Positions 52,512-60,919 of a DNA stretch of 64,000 bases are shown one piece after another (positions within the stretch are counted from its first letter, which is position 1; the number at the start of each line of letters is the position of its first letter). The translations under genes and the position numbers were made by a program. The notes under the pieces were generated by a model. The model had not been told where the DNA came from and ran no database searches. It saw only the letters and a list, made by a program, of their open reading frames with translations. The stretch comes from Wenzhouxiangella sp. AB-CW3 (GTDB lineage Bacteria > Pseudomonadota > Gammaproteobacteria > Xanthomonadales > Wenzhouxiangellaceae), in contig NZ_CP061368.1 in NCBI RefSeq assembly GCF_014725735.1, forward strand, positions 2,929,225 through 2,993,224. The letters are read 5' to 3'.

Positions 52512-53075
52512 ATGAGTCTGCGCATCACCCTTGAATTTACCGAAAAGGATCTCGAACGCTTTCGCAGCATGGCCCGCCAGGCCATGGAGAACACTGAGGA
52601 ACAACCCCGTGACGTGATCATCGAAAGTGCCCGCAAATTGCTCCGGGAGGTCGACGAGACGGTCGGGTCCGACTACATCCGCGACCGGCTCGGTCAGCTG
52701 CAGGTCCTCATCGACATGCTCGAAGACGAGGGCTGGGGCATGCAGGAGGTCGGACAGCGCCGCGTGCTGGCCGCACTGGCCTACTTCAACAACCCCGAGG
52801 ACCTGATCCCCGACCATCTGCCAGGCATCGGCTTTCTCGACGATGCCATCATGGTGGAACTGCTGTGCCGTGAACTGACGCCGGAAATCGACGCCTACCG
52901 CGACTTCGTGCAGTATCGGGCAGAAGAAGCCAAGCGACGCGGGATGGACCCGGATGAACTTAATCGTGGCGACTTCCTGAAGGCTCGCGAGCAGGCCCTG
53001 CTGGCGCGCATGCGCCGCAGGCGTCGTCATGGCGGTGGCGGCGGTCGACGTCGCTCACCCTTTTCGCTGTTCTGA
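52512..53075 (+). CDS. YkvA-like DUF1232 protein
   Basis: The 187-residue product carries the DUF1232/YkvA motif ALAYFNNPEDLIPDHLPGIG then FLDDAIMVELLCREL, a signature of small proteins of unknown role. The N-terminal half is helical and acidic; the C-terminus is strongly basic and glycine-rich (MRRRRRHGGGGGRRRSP), suggesting contact with nucleic acid or membrane. Its 3' end overlaps the convergent elaA-like gene by 21 bases. Confidence 0.85.
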   Translation: MSLRITLEFTEKDLERFRSMARQAMENTEEQPRDVIIESARKLLREVDETVGSDYIRDRLGQLQVLIDMLEDEGWGMQEVGQRRVLAALAYFNNPEDLIPDHLPGIGFLDDAIMVELLCRELTPEIDAYRDFVQYRAEEAKRRGMDPDELNRGDFLKAREQALLARMRRRRRHGGGGGRRRSPFSLF

Positions 53076-53555
53076 GTCGGCCGCCCGGACCATCTCAAGA
53101 TGGGGAATGCCGTCTTCGGAATACGGCCCGCGCACGGCCTCGAAGCCCAGTTCGGTGTAGAAGCGGTTTAGATACTGCTGGGCCGAGATTCTCAGTGCCT
53201 GCCCGGAGAACCGCCTGGCCGACTCGGCCAGGCAACGACGCATGAGTTCCCGACCCATGCCGGTGCCTCGCACCGGCATGGCGGTCAGAACACGACCAAT
53301 CGAAGGCTCCGCGAAGCGCAAGCCGGGCGGCAGGATACGCGCATAGGCCAGCACGCCCCCCGCTTCATCCCGGGCGCTGACGTGAATCGCCCGATCGTCC
53401 AGCCCGTCGATATCCTGATAGGGGCAGTCCTGCTCGACAACAAATACCTCCACCCGCGCTGCGAGCACCGAGTAAAGCTCCGAGCATGTCATTTCATGGT
53501 ATTCCTGAACGCACCAGAGCGTTTTTTCTGCAACCAAGCCGAAGCTCCTGATCAT
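53055..53555 (-). CDS. elaA: ElaA-like GNAT N-acetyltransferase
   Basis: The 166-residue product matches the ElaA family of acetyltransferases: LYSVLAARVEVFVVEQDCPY then QDIDGLDDRAIHV, the acetyl-CoA loop VRGTGMGRELMRRCL and QALRISAQQYLNRFYTELGF. The substrate is unknown. ATG 53555 shares bases with the ATG of the divergent gene at 53554, so one of the two starts may lie further inside its gene; family length allows a slightly shorter ElaA. Confidence 0.88.
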   Translation of the reverse strand: MIRSFGLVAEKTLWCVQEYHEMTCSELYSVLAARVEVFVVEQDCPYQDIDGLDDRAIHVSARDEAGGVLAYARILPPGLRFAEPSIGRVLTAMPVRGTGMGRELMRRCLAESARRFSGQALRISAQQYLNRFYTELGFEAVRGPYSEDGIPHLEMVRAADSEQRKG

Positions 53556-54654
53556 GAATCAAGCCCTGCATCATATCCGCCTGGCCGCCGGGCTGGAAAT
53601 CCAGTCCGACCCGGCATCCGTAAAACGGGTACTGGCCCGGGAACCGGCCAGCGAACTGGCCGCGCATCTGGCCCGTGACCTGGCCAGGGTGGTGCCGGAG
53701 GTCGAGCAGACCATGCTGGTCGCGGGTGGTGCGCTGTTCGAGCCCACCGAGCTGCTCCAGCCCGGGCTGCCCGCCTGGACAGCACTGGAGGAGCTGGCCG
53801 GCAATCTGCTGCGGCAATCGGGTTTTCAGCCGCAGGTGCTGGCCATCGGTGCGCACGAAGGCCGCCTGCCCCACCGCGACCTGCAACCCGGCGCCGATGC
53901 CCCGCTGGGGCAGTTTCTCGTCATTCCCCTGGTGCTACTGGGCCCGACCGACCAGGCCACGAGCATAGAGCAGCGGCTTGAAGCGAGCCTGTTCGAGACC
54001 GGTGCGGTGCATCCACCGGGCCGTGCCCTGCTGCAAACGCAACTGGGCCTTGACACGGTCCACGGGCAGTTGCTGACCGCCAACGACCTGATCGCCCTGC
54101 AGCACGTACAGCTCGACGGCGCCGGACTGGGCGGCTTCTGGCCGGTGATCGAACATGCCCTGATGGCACCGGATCAGCCCCGGACATTCGAACTTCCCGG
54201 CGCACTGTCCGCGAACTGGAACGCACATGCCAAACGCCTGGACGTACAGTTCCTGGGACACGATCAGGCACTGGCCCGGCAGCTCGATCCGGTGCTATGG
54301 ACTCGCGCCTTCCGCACAATGATCGCGCTGCTGGATGCTCATGCCGTGGACTGGCAGGCCATCGGCGAGAACCCACTGACGTTCGATTCGGCACGGCAGA
54401 TGATGATCGAGGCCGCCGGGTCGGCCAGCCATGCCGACGGCCTCACCGTGCACCATCATCCACAACTGGGACTGTTGGCCTGGACCGTGGTCGAGGATGG
54501 CAACATGCACCACCTCCACCCGCTTCGCCCCAGTGCAGCGGAAGCCATTGAACAGGAATTGTCCACCCGGCACGGTCAGCGCGCGGTACACTGCCGCAGT
54601 CCGCAGACCGACCCGATGTCAGGATGCCTCCAACCCGCGACGGACCCAAGATGA
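53554..54654 (+). CDS. Conserved hypothetical protein
   Basis: The 366-residue cytoplasmic product is not recognised. It is rich in Leu/Ala/Gln, shows a regular alternation of helices and strands (for example ALEELAGNLLRQSGFQPQVL, LGQFLVIPLVLLGPTD), and ends with VEDGNMHHLHPLRPSAAEAI. Codon use is like the neighbours, and it has no convincing alternative on the other strand. Its stop overlaps the start of the SET-domain gene (ATGA at 54651-54654), so the two are probably made together. Confidence 0.75.
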   Translation: MNQALHHIRLAAGLEIQSDPASVKRVLAREPASELAAHLARDLARVVPEVEQTMLVAGGALFEPTELLQPGLPAWTALEELAGNLLRQSGFQPQVLAIGAHEGRLPHRDLQPGADAPLGQFLVIPLVLLGPTDQATSIEQRLEASLFETGAVHPPGRALLQTQLGLDTVHGQLLTANDLIALQHVQLDGAGLGGFWPVIEHALMAPDQPRTFELPGALSANWNAHAKRLDVQFLGHDQALARQLDPVLWTRAFRTMIALLDAHAVDWQAIGENPLTFDSARQMMIEAAGSASHADGLTVHHHPQLGLLAWTVVEDGNMHHLHPLRPSAAEAIEQELSTRHGQRAVHCRSPQTDPMSGCLQPATDPR

Positions 54655-54983
54655 GCCAGTCATACGACGACAACCCGCTGGTGTACGTGGATGACTCCCC
54701 GATTCACGGCCGGGGAGTATTCGCCCGCCACCCCATCGCCCGGGATGTCTACATCGGCACCTACGAAGGCCCGGCCACCGACAGCGACGGCATGCACGTG
54801 CTGTGGCTGTGGAACGAAGAGCGCAAGTGCTGGGAGGGTATCGACGGCAAAAACGAATTGCGTTTTCTCAACCATTCGGCCAAACCCAATGCCGACTGGT
54901 GGGGTAACGAACTCTACGCCATCCGCAACATCGCCGCCGATGAGGAAATCACCTTCGACTACGGTTGGGACGAACCGGAGTAA
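54651..54983 (+). CDS. Small SET-domain protein
   Basis: The 110-residue product is little more than a SET core: SPIHGRGVFARHPIARDVYI, then LRFLNHSAKPNADWWGNEL and EEITFDYGWDEPE. These are the S-adenosylmethionine and substrate motifs (RFLNHS, E-Y/F-DYG), so lysine methylation of a protein is expected, though the target is unknown. ATG 54651 overlaps the previous stop; an in-frame ATG at 54624 lies inside the upstream gene. Confidence 0.87.
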   Translation: MSQSYDDNPLVYVDDSPIHGRGVFARHPIARDVYIGTYEGPATDSDGMHVLWLWNEERKCWEGIDGKNELRFLNHSAKPNADWWGNELYAIRNIAADEEITFDYGWDEPE

Positions 54984-55063
54984 GGCGCTTCGCAGCGGAG
55001 CAGCCCGCGCCGCCTGCCCGATGGACCACCTCGCCGGCGCCGGCCGGCGGCAGATGTCCCCGT

Positions 55064-55092
55064 TTGACCTGTCTGTCCCTGGAAAGTATGTT
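55064..55092 (+). promoter_or_regulatory. Promoter candidate of the glutamate dehydrogenase gene
   Basis: TTGACC (55064-55069) and TATGTT (55087-55092) are separated by 17 bases, a good sigma-70 arrangement. The predicted start is near 55099, about 27 bases before ATG 55126. Confidence 0.55.
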
Positions 55093-55125
55093 GCTGGACA
55101 CGACACGAACCAGGGAATCTGATCG

Positions 55126-56553
55126 ATGAGTGATACCAAGTTTGCCCGCGGCGGTATGAGTTTTCGCGAGAGCGTCGAGCACACGGTCGACCAGGCTATC
55201 GGCATCATGGATCTGGACCCTGGCATCGGCAATGCTCTCAAGACCTGTCAGAGCGTCATCCAGATCTCGTTTCCGGTCGAAATCAACGGCAAGGCGGAAA
55301 TCTTCACAGGCTGGCGCGCCACCCACAGCGACCACCGCCTGCCCTCGAAAGGTGGCATTCGCTATGCCCCCATCGTCGACCAGGACGAAGTAGAAGCACT
55401 GGCGGCACTGATGACCTACAAGTGCGCCATCGTGGATGTTCCGTTTGGCGGCTCGAAAGGCGGCCTGTGCGTGGACCCGCGCAAGTACGAACGCCACCAG
55501 CTCGAAGCCATCACAAGGCGATTCGCCCGCGAACTCATCGGCAAGGGATATCTCAGCCCGGCCAAGAACGTGCCGGCCCCGGACATGGGCACCGGGCCGC
55601 GCGAGATGGGCTGGATGACCGACACCTACCGTCAGCTCTTCCCCGATGACATCAACTACATGGGAGCAGTGACCGGAAAACCGGTCGAACACGGTGGCGT
55701 GCGTGGACGTCACGAGGCCACCGGACGCGGCGTGAAGTATGCGCTCAGGGAGTTCTTCAGGCACGGTGACGAAGTCCGCCGTGCCGGACTGGACGGCGAC
55801 CTCGGCGGCAAACGGGTCATCGTGCAGGGCCTGGGTAATGTCGGTTACCACGCCGCCCATTTCCTGCAGACCGAAGACGACTGCATCATCATCGGCATCA
55901 TCGAGCGCGATGGTGCCATCATCAACGAAGACGGGCTCGATGTCGCATCAGTCCAAGAGTACATGAAAGAAAACGACGGCATCCGGGGCTATCCGGATGC
56001 AACCTTCGAAAAGGACGGGGCGAGTGTTCTGACAGCAGACTGTGACATCCTCATTCCGGCAGCCCTGGAAGGTGTCATCACCACCGACAACGCCGATGAA
56101 ATTCAGGCCCATCTGATTGCCGAAGCCGCCAATGGCCCGGTGACCTACGAGGCCGATGAACGGCTGCGCAAGCGAGGCGTAGAGATCATCCCCGACGCCT
56201 ACTGCAATGCCGGCGGTGTCATCGTGTCGTATTTCGAGTGGATCCGGAACCTCAATCATGTGCGATTCGGCCGGATGGAGAAGCGCTTTCACGAAGCACG
56301 TGGACGCCACATCATTTCGGCCATTGAGTTGACCACCAACACCACGGTTCCCGACTGGCTGCGCGAAGAAATTGCCCAGGGTGCCAATGAGTTCGACCTG
56401 GTGCGCTCCGGCCTCGATGACACCATGCGCCTTGCCATGCAGGAAATCATCGAGAAGCGCCGCAGCAACGAAAGAATCCACGACTACCGCATGGCAGCCT
56501 ACGTCATTGCCATCGAGAAGATTGCGCGGTCCTACCTGGATATCGGCTATTGA
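55126..56553 (+). CDS. gdhA: Glutamate dehydrogenase
   Basis: This enzyme interconverts glutamate and 2-oxoglutarate plus ammonium. The 475-residue product has the substrate-binding lysines in SKGGIRYAP (K75) and MTYKCAIVDVP (K99), the catalytic aspartate in VPAPDMGTG, GRHEATGRGV, and the Rossmann fingerprint VIVQGLGNVGYHAAH. The length fits the NAD/NADP family of about 420-480 residues rather than the 1600-residue type; coenzyme choice is not settled by sequence. The symbol gdhA is given by family; gudB would be an alternative. Confidence 0.93.
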   Translation: MSDTKFARGGMSFRESVEHTVDQAIGIMDLDPGIGNALKTCQSVIQISFPVEINGKAEIFTGWRATHSDHRLPSKGGIRYAPIVDQDEVEALAALMTYKCAIVDVPFGGSKGGLCVDPRKYERHQLEAITRRFARELIGKGYLSPAKNVPAPDMGTGPREMGWMTDTYRQLFPDDINYMGAVTGKPVEHGGVRGRHEATGRGVKYALREFFRHGDEVRRAGLDGDLGGKRVIVQGLGNVGYHAAHFLQTEDDCIIIGIIERDGAIINEDGLDVASVQEYMKENDGIRGYPDATFEKDGASVLTADCDILIPAALEGVITTDNADEIQAHLIAEAANGPVTYEADERLRKRGVEIIPDAYCNAGGVIVSYFEWIRNLNHVRFGRMEKRFHEARGRHIISAIELTTNTTVPDWLREEIAQGANEFDLVRSGLDDTMRLAMQEIIEKRRSNERIHDYRMAAYVIAIEKIARSYLDIGY

Positions 56554-56593
56554 CCCGTCGCCTGATCACCAGTGGCTCGCCGCAGAAGCTGGC

Positions 56594-57202
56594 TCAGGCC
56601 AGATCCTCCATCGAGCGATAGACGGGCCCGAGATCCTTTAGCCGGCCATCACCGATGGCATAGATCCAGCCATGGATGCTCAGCGGCTGTTCCCGTTCCC
56701 AGGCCGCCTGCACGACGGTGGTTCGTGCCAGGTTGATGGCCTGTCGTTTCACATTGAGTTCGCACAGCCTGTTCAGGCGCTGATCTTCAGGCAGGTCATC
56801 GAGTTCGGCGGCATGATCCAGCGCCAGTTGCCGGATGGGCCGCAGCCAGTTGTCGATCAGCCCCAGGCGCCGGTCCTCCAGTGCCGCCTGCACGCCACCA
56901 CAGCCGTAATGGCCGCAGACGATGACATGACGCACCTTGAGGTACTCCACGGCAAACTGCAGCACCGCCAGCAGGTTCATGTCACAGTGCACCACCAGGT
57001 TGGCGACATTGCGATGAACGAACACCTCGCCAGGCTGCATGCCGACGATCTGATTGGCCGGGACGCGACTGTCGGAACAGCCGATCCATAGAAACTCCGG
57101 TTTCTGCTGCCCGGCCAGGCGTTTGAAGAAATCCGGATCCTCGGCGGTCACCGCCTCGGCCCATTGACGATTGTTCTCGAGCAGATCGGAAAGTGTCGGC
57201 AT
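56594..57202 (-). CDS. can: Beta-class carbonic anhydrase
   Basis: This zinc enzyme hydrates CO2 to bicarbonate. The 202-residue product has the beta-class zinc ligands C42, H98 and C101 and the catalytic dyad D44/R46 (GCSDSRV at 41-47, CGHYGCGG near 96-103), matching the numbering of E. coli Can. ATG 57202 has GGAG 9 bases ahead; an in-frame start at 57307 adds residues not typical of the family. Confidence 0.95.
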   Translation of the reverse strand: MPTLSDLLENNRQWAEAVTAEDPDFFKRLAGQQKPEFLWIGCSDSRVPANQIVGMQPGEVFVHRNVANLVVHCDMNLLAVLQFAVEYLKVRHVIVCGHYGCGGVQAALEDRRLGLIDNWLRPIRQLALDHAAELDDLPEDQRLNRLCELNVKRQAINLARTTVVQAAWEREQPLSIHGWIYAIGDGRLKDLGPVYRSMEDLA

Positions 57203-57547
57203 GCCTTCAGACTCCGGGGCTATGGTTTCTGGTTGGTGATCTCGACAAGGCTGTCTGATCCGGCAGCACCGGAGCAGAATCGCTTTTGTGCCGAGCGTAG
57301 AGACCACACAAGTTTACACCGGCGAAAATTCCGGGATACCGCAGACAAGCCACACAGGCCGTGCCGGCCTCAAGCGGGAGGATACGCTGAAGGCCTCGCC
57401 ACCGCGTCGAACTGAAGCGTATCCTCCCGCTTGAGGCCGGCCTCGGAGCCACCAACCCCCCAAAAACCGGGCCTCGGAGCCTATGCGACTCTCACAAACA
57501 GTCTGCACTATGGCGTTTCCATGCCGATCCCACTACACTCTCGTCCC
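57203..57547. other. Intergenic gap between can and xthA
   Basis: This 345-base divergent gap has no supported gene. It holds a perfect 26-base inverted repeat (described separately) and a direct repeat GGCCTCGGAGCC at 57439-57450 and 57470-57481. Promoters for both genes must be here, but no strong -35/-10 pair was found. Confidence 0.6.
57363..57441. repeat. Perfect 26-base inverted repeat, REP- or MITE-like
   Basis: Arms at 57363-57388 and 57416-57441 are exact reverse complements and enclose a 27-base spacer. The ends are the self-complementary GCCGGC. No T-run follows either side, and the element stands between divergent genes, so it is not a terminator. Size and symmetry suit a repetitive palindromic or miniature transposable element. 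Confidence 0.75.
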
Positions 57548-58312
57548 ATGAAAATCGCAAGCTGGAACGTCAATTCGCTGAAAGTCAGGCTGGAACACGT
57601 ACTGGAATGGCTCGACCACCACCGTCCCGACGTGCTCGGCCTGCAGGAAACCAAGCTCACCGACGACAAGTTTCCGGTCGAGCCACTGGCCGAGCTTGGC
57701 TACCATGTCGCCTTTGCCGGTCAACCGACCTACAACGGCGTGGCCCTGATCAGCCGTCACGAACTGCTGGACGTGCAAACGGAAATCCCGGATTTCCCCG
57801 ACGAGCAGAAACGGGTGATTGCCGCCACCGTCGACGATGTACGGGTGATCAATCTCTACGTGGTCAACGGCAAGGAAGTCGGCTCGGACAAGTACGACTA
57901 CAAGCTGGCCTGGCTGGACGCGGTCAACAAATGGGTCGCCGACGAACTCTCGCGTCACCCGAAAACCGTGGTCATGGGAGACTTCAATATCGCCCCGGAC
58001 GACCGCGACGTCTACGATCCCGAAGCCTGGCACGAAAAGATTCTGTGCTCCACCCCCGAGCGCGAGGCGCTCAAGGGCATGCTCGACCTGGGCCTGCACG
58101 ATTCCTTTCGTCTGTTTGACCAGCCTGAAAGCGTGTTTTCCTGGTGGGATTACCGCGCCGCCGCCTTCCGGCGGGGCATGGGCCTGAGAATCGACCTGGT
58201 ACTGTGTTCGGATGCACTGAAAGAGACTTGCTCGGCCAGCTACGTCGACAAAGAACCGCGCAAGCTCGAACGACCCTCCGATCACGCCCCGGCCGTGGCC
58301 GAATTTTCCTGA
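57548..58312 (+). CDS. xthA: Exodeoxyribonuclease III
   Basis: XthA removes 3' blocks and nicks DNA at abasic sites in base-excision repair. The 254-residue product has the catalytic residues E34 (LGLQETKL), D145/N147 (VMGDFNIAP) and H246 (RPSDHAP), and starts MKIASWNVNSLKVRLEHVL as in the family. The frame is open upstream to 57431, but ATG 57548 gives the canonical N-terminus. Confidence 0.96.
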   Translation: MKIASWNVNSLKVRLEHVLEWLDHHRPDVLGLQETKLTDDKFPVEPLAELGYHVAFAGQPTYNGVALISRHELLDVQTEIPDFPDEQKRVIAATVDDVRVINLYVVNGKEVGSDKYDYKLAWLDAVNKWVADELSRHPKTVVMGDFNIAPDDRDVYDPEAWHEKILCSTPEREALKGMLDLGLHDSFRLFDQPESVFSWWDYRAAAFRRGMGLRIDLVLCSDALKETCSASYVDKEPRKLERPSDHAPAVAEFS

Positions 58313-58319
58313 GACAGCA

Positions 58320-59801
58320 TCACCCCTCGATGATGGGCACTTCCAGCCGTTGCTGGCGGCTGACCAGTCGGAAGGCAATGTAGTACTTGTAAATGTTGGA
58401 CACGTACTGCACGGTTTCGCGGCCGATGACCCGGGCGGCAATGGTTTCGACGTTGTCGAACCAGATATTCGGATCCAGGCCGACACGCTCGGCCTCGCGG
58501 CGCATTTCACGCACCCGCCGCGGACCGGCATTGTACGAAGCCAGCGCAAACAGCAGCTTGTTGTCTTCGTCCATGGGGGCGTCGGCATAGTACCGGTCGA
58601 TCATCCAGCGCACGTAGCGCGCCCCGGCATGAATATTGTTTTCCAGCTCGGTAATGTCACCCACCCCCATCTCGGCTCCGGTCGTGGGCAATAGCTGCAT
58701 CACGCCGATCGCCCCGGCCGGGGATCGTGCCGACTGATCGAGCCGGGACTCCTGGTAACCCTGGGCGATCAGCATCAGCCAATCAAGATCGTATTCGTCG
58801 CCATACTCGCGAAACAGGTCGGCCAGCTCGGCAAAACGGGCCACGGCCTCATCGCGGCCCTCTTCCAGCACCCAGCGGGTGTTTTCCAGGTAGCGTCGGA
58901 AAGTGACGTTGCCAAACAGCGTACCGGCACGATGATTGCGCAGGAACTCATCGAGCTTGACCTTGAGCTGCTGGCTTTCCGGATGCACGGCGAAGGCCAT
59001 CTCGGCACCCTGGCGCAGCACGATGTTCTCGTGCACTTGCAGATCGGGCAGCGCCTGCTCCCACAGTCGCGCCAGGTAGTCGTCGGCAACCGCATGATCG
59101 ATCAGGCCGGCCGCCACCATCTCCAGCACATCACCGGTCTCGAAGTGGCCCGGGGCCGGCTCCAGGCGCATACGCTCAAGCCCGCGCTGGGAAAAGCTGC
59201 GGTTGAGCCGCTCCAGGCTTTCGAAGTAGCTGCTGTGCGGCCGCACGTAGACGGTGCGGCCAGCCAGGTCGTCGGTGGTTTCGACCGGCTCGGCCGACGG
59301 GCCGGAAACCAGCACTTCATCGATACCGCGCGACCACGGTTCGCTGAACAGCACCTGGCGCTGGCGCGTGGGAGTGACCGTGAGGTTGGCGGCGATCACA
59401 TCACCCCGGCCATCGCGCAACCACGGAATCAGACGATCGCGGGTGACCGGAACGAAGATGACATTGACGCGCTGGTGCCCGCGGCCAAGCTGCTCGTTGA
59501 GAAAGTCCTCGAAAGCTTCCATGAACTCGAACGACAGCCCGCGCTGACTGCCGCGTTCGTCCAGGAAATAGAACGTGCGGCTGTAGGGAACGAGCACGCG
59601 GATCTGACGTCGCTCGATCATGCCCTCCAGATCACCACTCCACCGACCGAGCAGCGGGTCGGCCAATTCGATCAGTTCGTCGACAGGATCGGGATCGGAC
59701 GGTTGCGGGGCCGCCCCCTCGTCATCGGGGGAACAAGCCACCAGCACGGCAAAGACCAGCGCCGCGCAGAATAGTCGCAAGACTGTCCACGGCAGCGTCA
59801 T
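58320..59801 (-). CDS. mltF: Membrane-bound lytic murein transglycosylase F
   Basis: MltF cleaves peptidoglycan glycan strands, and its binding-protein domain is thought to regulate it. The 493-residue lipoprotein has the lipobox LVAC (C23), an SBP3 domain (about 65-290: IRVLVPYSRTFYFLDERGSQ, TVYVRPHSSYFESL) and an SLT domain with the catalytic glutamate in QGYQESRLDQSARSPAGAIG and ending NAGPRRVREM. ATG 59801 is chosen for the signal position; an earlier ATG exists at 59834. Confidence 0.94.
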   Translation of the reverse strand: MTLPWTVLRLFCAALVFAVLVACSPDDEGAAPQPSDPDPVDELIELADPLLGRWSGDLEGMIERRQIRVLVPYSRTFYFLDERGSQRGLSFEFMEAFEDFLNEQLGRGHQRVNVIFVPVTRDRLIPWLRDGRGDVIAANLTVTPTRQRQVLFSEPWSRGIDEVLVSGPSAEPVETTDDLAGRTVYVRPHSSYFESLERLNRSFSQRGLERMRLEPAPGHFETGDVLEMVAAGLIDHAVADDYLARLWEQALPDLQVHENIVLRQGAEMAFAVHPESQQLKVKLDEFLRNHRAGTLFGNVTFRRYLENTRWVLEEGRDEAVARFAELADLFREYGDEYDLDWLMLIAQGYQESRLDQSARSPAGAIGVMQLLPTTGAEMGVGDITELENNIHAGARYVRWMIDRYYADAPMDEDNKLLFALASYNAGPRRVREMRREAERVGLDPNIWFDNVETIAARVIGRETVQYVSNIYKYYIAFRLVSRQQRLEVPIIEG

Positions 59802-59811
59802 GACACCCGGC

Positions 59812-60714
59812 TCAGCCGCTGATGGCGGCGGCACCGCCCTCGAGATTGTAGACCTGGGTGTAGCCCTGCTTGCGGTAATGCTCGGCGTACTGCTGGCTGG
59901 TCACACCGACATCGCAAACGAATACCAGTGGCTGGTTGAGATCGCCGTCCTTGAGCTCGGCCATCAGGTCGGCATCCAGCGGACGGGCGAAATCCAGCGG
60001 CTTGTCGGCGCGGTTGGCCTCGGAGCGGGTATCGATGACCAGCAGACGCTCGCCGGAGTTCAGTCGTTCCTGCAACTCGGCCGGGGTCATCTGCTTGACC
60101 GCTGCCGGGGCGCCGGGCAGGTCGAGCTTCAGTCCCTCGCCCTGCACGCTTTCCACCCAGTCGATCTTCGCACCCTTGGCCCGCTGCGCCGAGGCCAGGT
60201 CCATCAACACGGTAATGCCGGCGGCCTCGGTCTCGATTTCGTGGCCCTGTTTCGGCCCGACCTGGAACTGGGCATCCCAGCCCGAGTCAATGGAAAAATG
60301 CAGGTGGTTGCCGGGATAGGCATCGAGAAATTCGCGGATCTTCTCGGCGGCCTTGTCGGTGATCTCGATCTCGGGCGGCGTACGGTCGGGCTTTTCCAGG
60401 CCGAACGTTTCGTGCAGTTCTCCGGAGTTGAACATCTCGGTGATGATGTCGCAACCGCCGACCAGCTCGCCGTCGACATAGAGCTGCGGAATGGTGGGCC
60501 AGTCGCCGTAGACCTTGATGCCTTCGCGAATCGAGTCGTCCTCGAGCACGTTGTAGGCCGCGTAATCACCATCGAGCAGCTGATCGATCATGCCGGCCAC
60601 ACGGGCGGAGAAGCCGCATTGCGGCATCTTGGGCGTGCCCTTCATGTAGAGCACATAGCGATGCGATGCGATCTGCTGTTCAATTCGGTCGCGAACGGCG
60701 GGGTCGAGAGTCAT
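59812..60714 (-). CDS. Monothiol glutaredoxin / A-type-like / rhodanese fusion
   Basis: The 300-residue product joins three parts. Residues 1-105 are a CGFS monothiol glutaredoxin (GrxD/Grx4 type, C33 in KGTPKMPQCGFS), which carries 2Fe-2S clusters. Residues about 113-200 resemble an A-type (IscA/HesB) carrier (IEITDKAAEKIREFLDAYPG) but lack the three cysteines that bind clusters. Residues about 208-300 form a rhodanese domain with the likely active cysteine C267 in LVFVCDVGVTS. Similar fusions exist in Xanthomonadales and relatives. It probably serves iron-sulfur cluster handling or sulfur transfer. It is 10 bases from mltF and co-directional. Confidence 0.9.
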   Translation of the reverse strand: MTLDPAVRDRIEQQIASHRYVLYMKGTPKMPQCGFSARVAGMIDQLLDGDYAAYNVLEDDSIREGIKVYGDWPTIPQLYVDGELVGGCDIITEMFNSGELHETFGLEKPDRTPPEIEITDKAAEKIREFLDAYPGNHLHFSIDSGWDAQFQVGPKQGHEIETEAAGITVLMDLASAQRAKGAKIDWVESVQGEGLKLDLPGAPAAVKQMTPAELQERLNSGERLLVIDTRSEANRADKPLDFARPLDADLMAELKDGDLNQPLVFVCDVGVTSQQYAEHYRKQGYTQVYNLEGGAAAISG

Positions 60715-60816
60715 GGGAATTCCAGTCCAGTATGAATGAGAGTGCTGCGTGCATTATTGTCGGGACGATCCGGGCCACGATCAAGGCCACGGGGCGAAAC
60801 CGCGAATAGCTCAGAC

Positions 60817-60830
60817 CCATAAACTTATGG
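60817..60830. promoter_or_regulatory. Palindrome upstream of gltB
   Basis: CCATAA-AC-TTATGG is a perfect 14-base palindrome about 90 bases before the gltB start. A TATGCT at 60864-60869 could be a -10 element. A dimeric regulator could bind here; no specific regulator is assigned. Confidence 0.4.
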
Positions 60831-60919
60831 CTTAACGTGCTCAGATTGTCCGTCATTTTTGGTTATGCTAGACCATTCGTTTGAAACAGCCGTCAACGGC
60901 GGCGGGCAGCACCCTCCCA

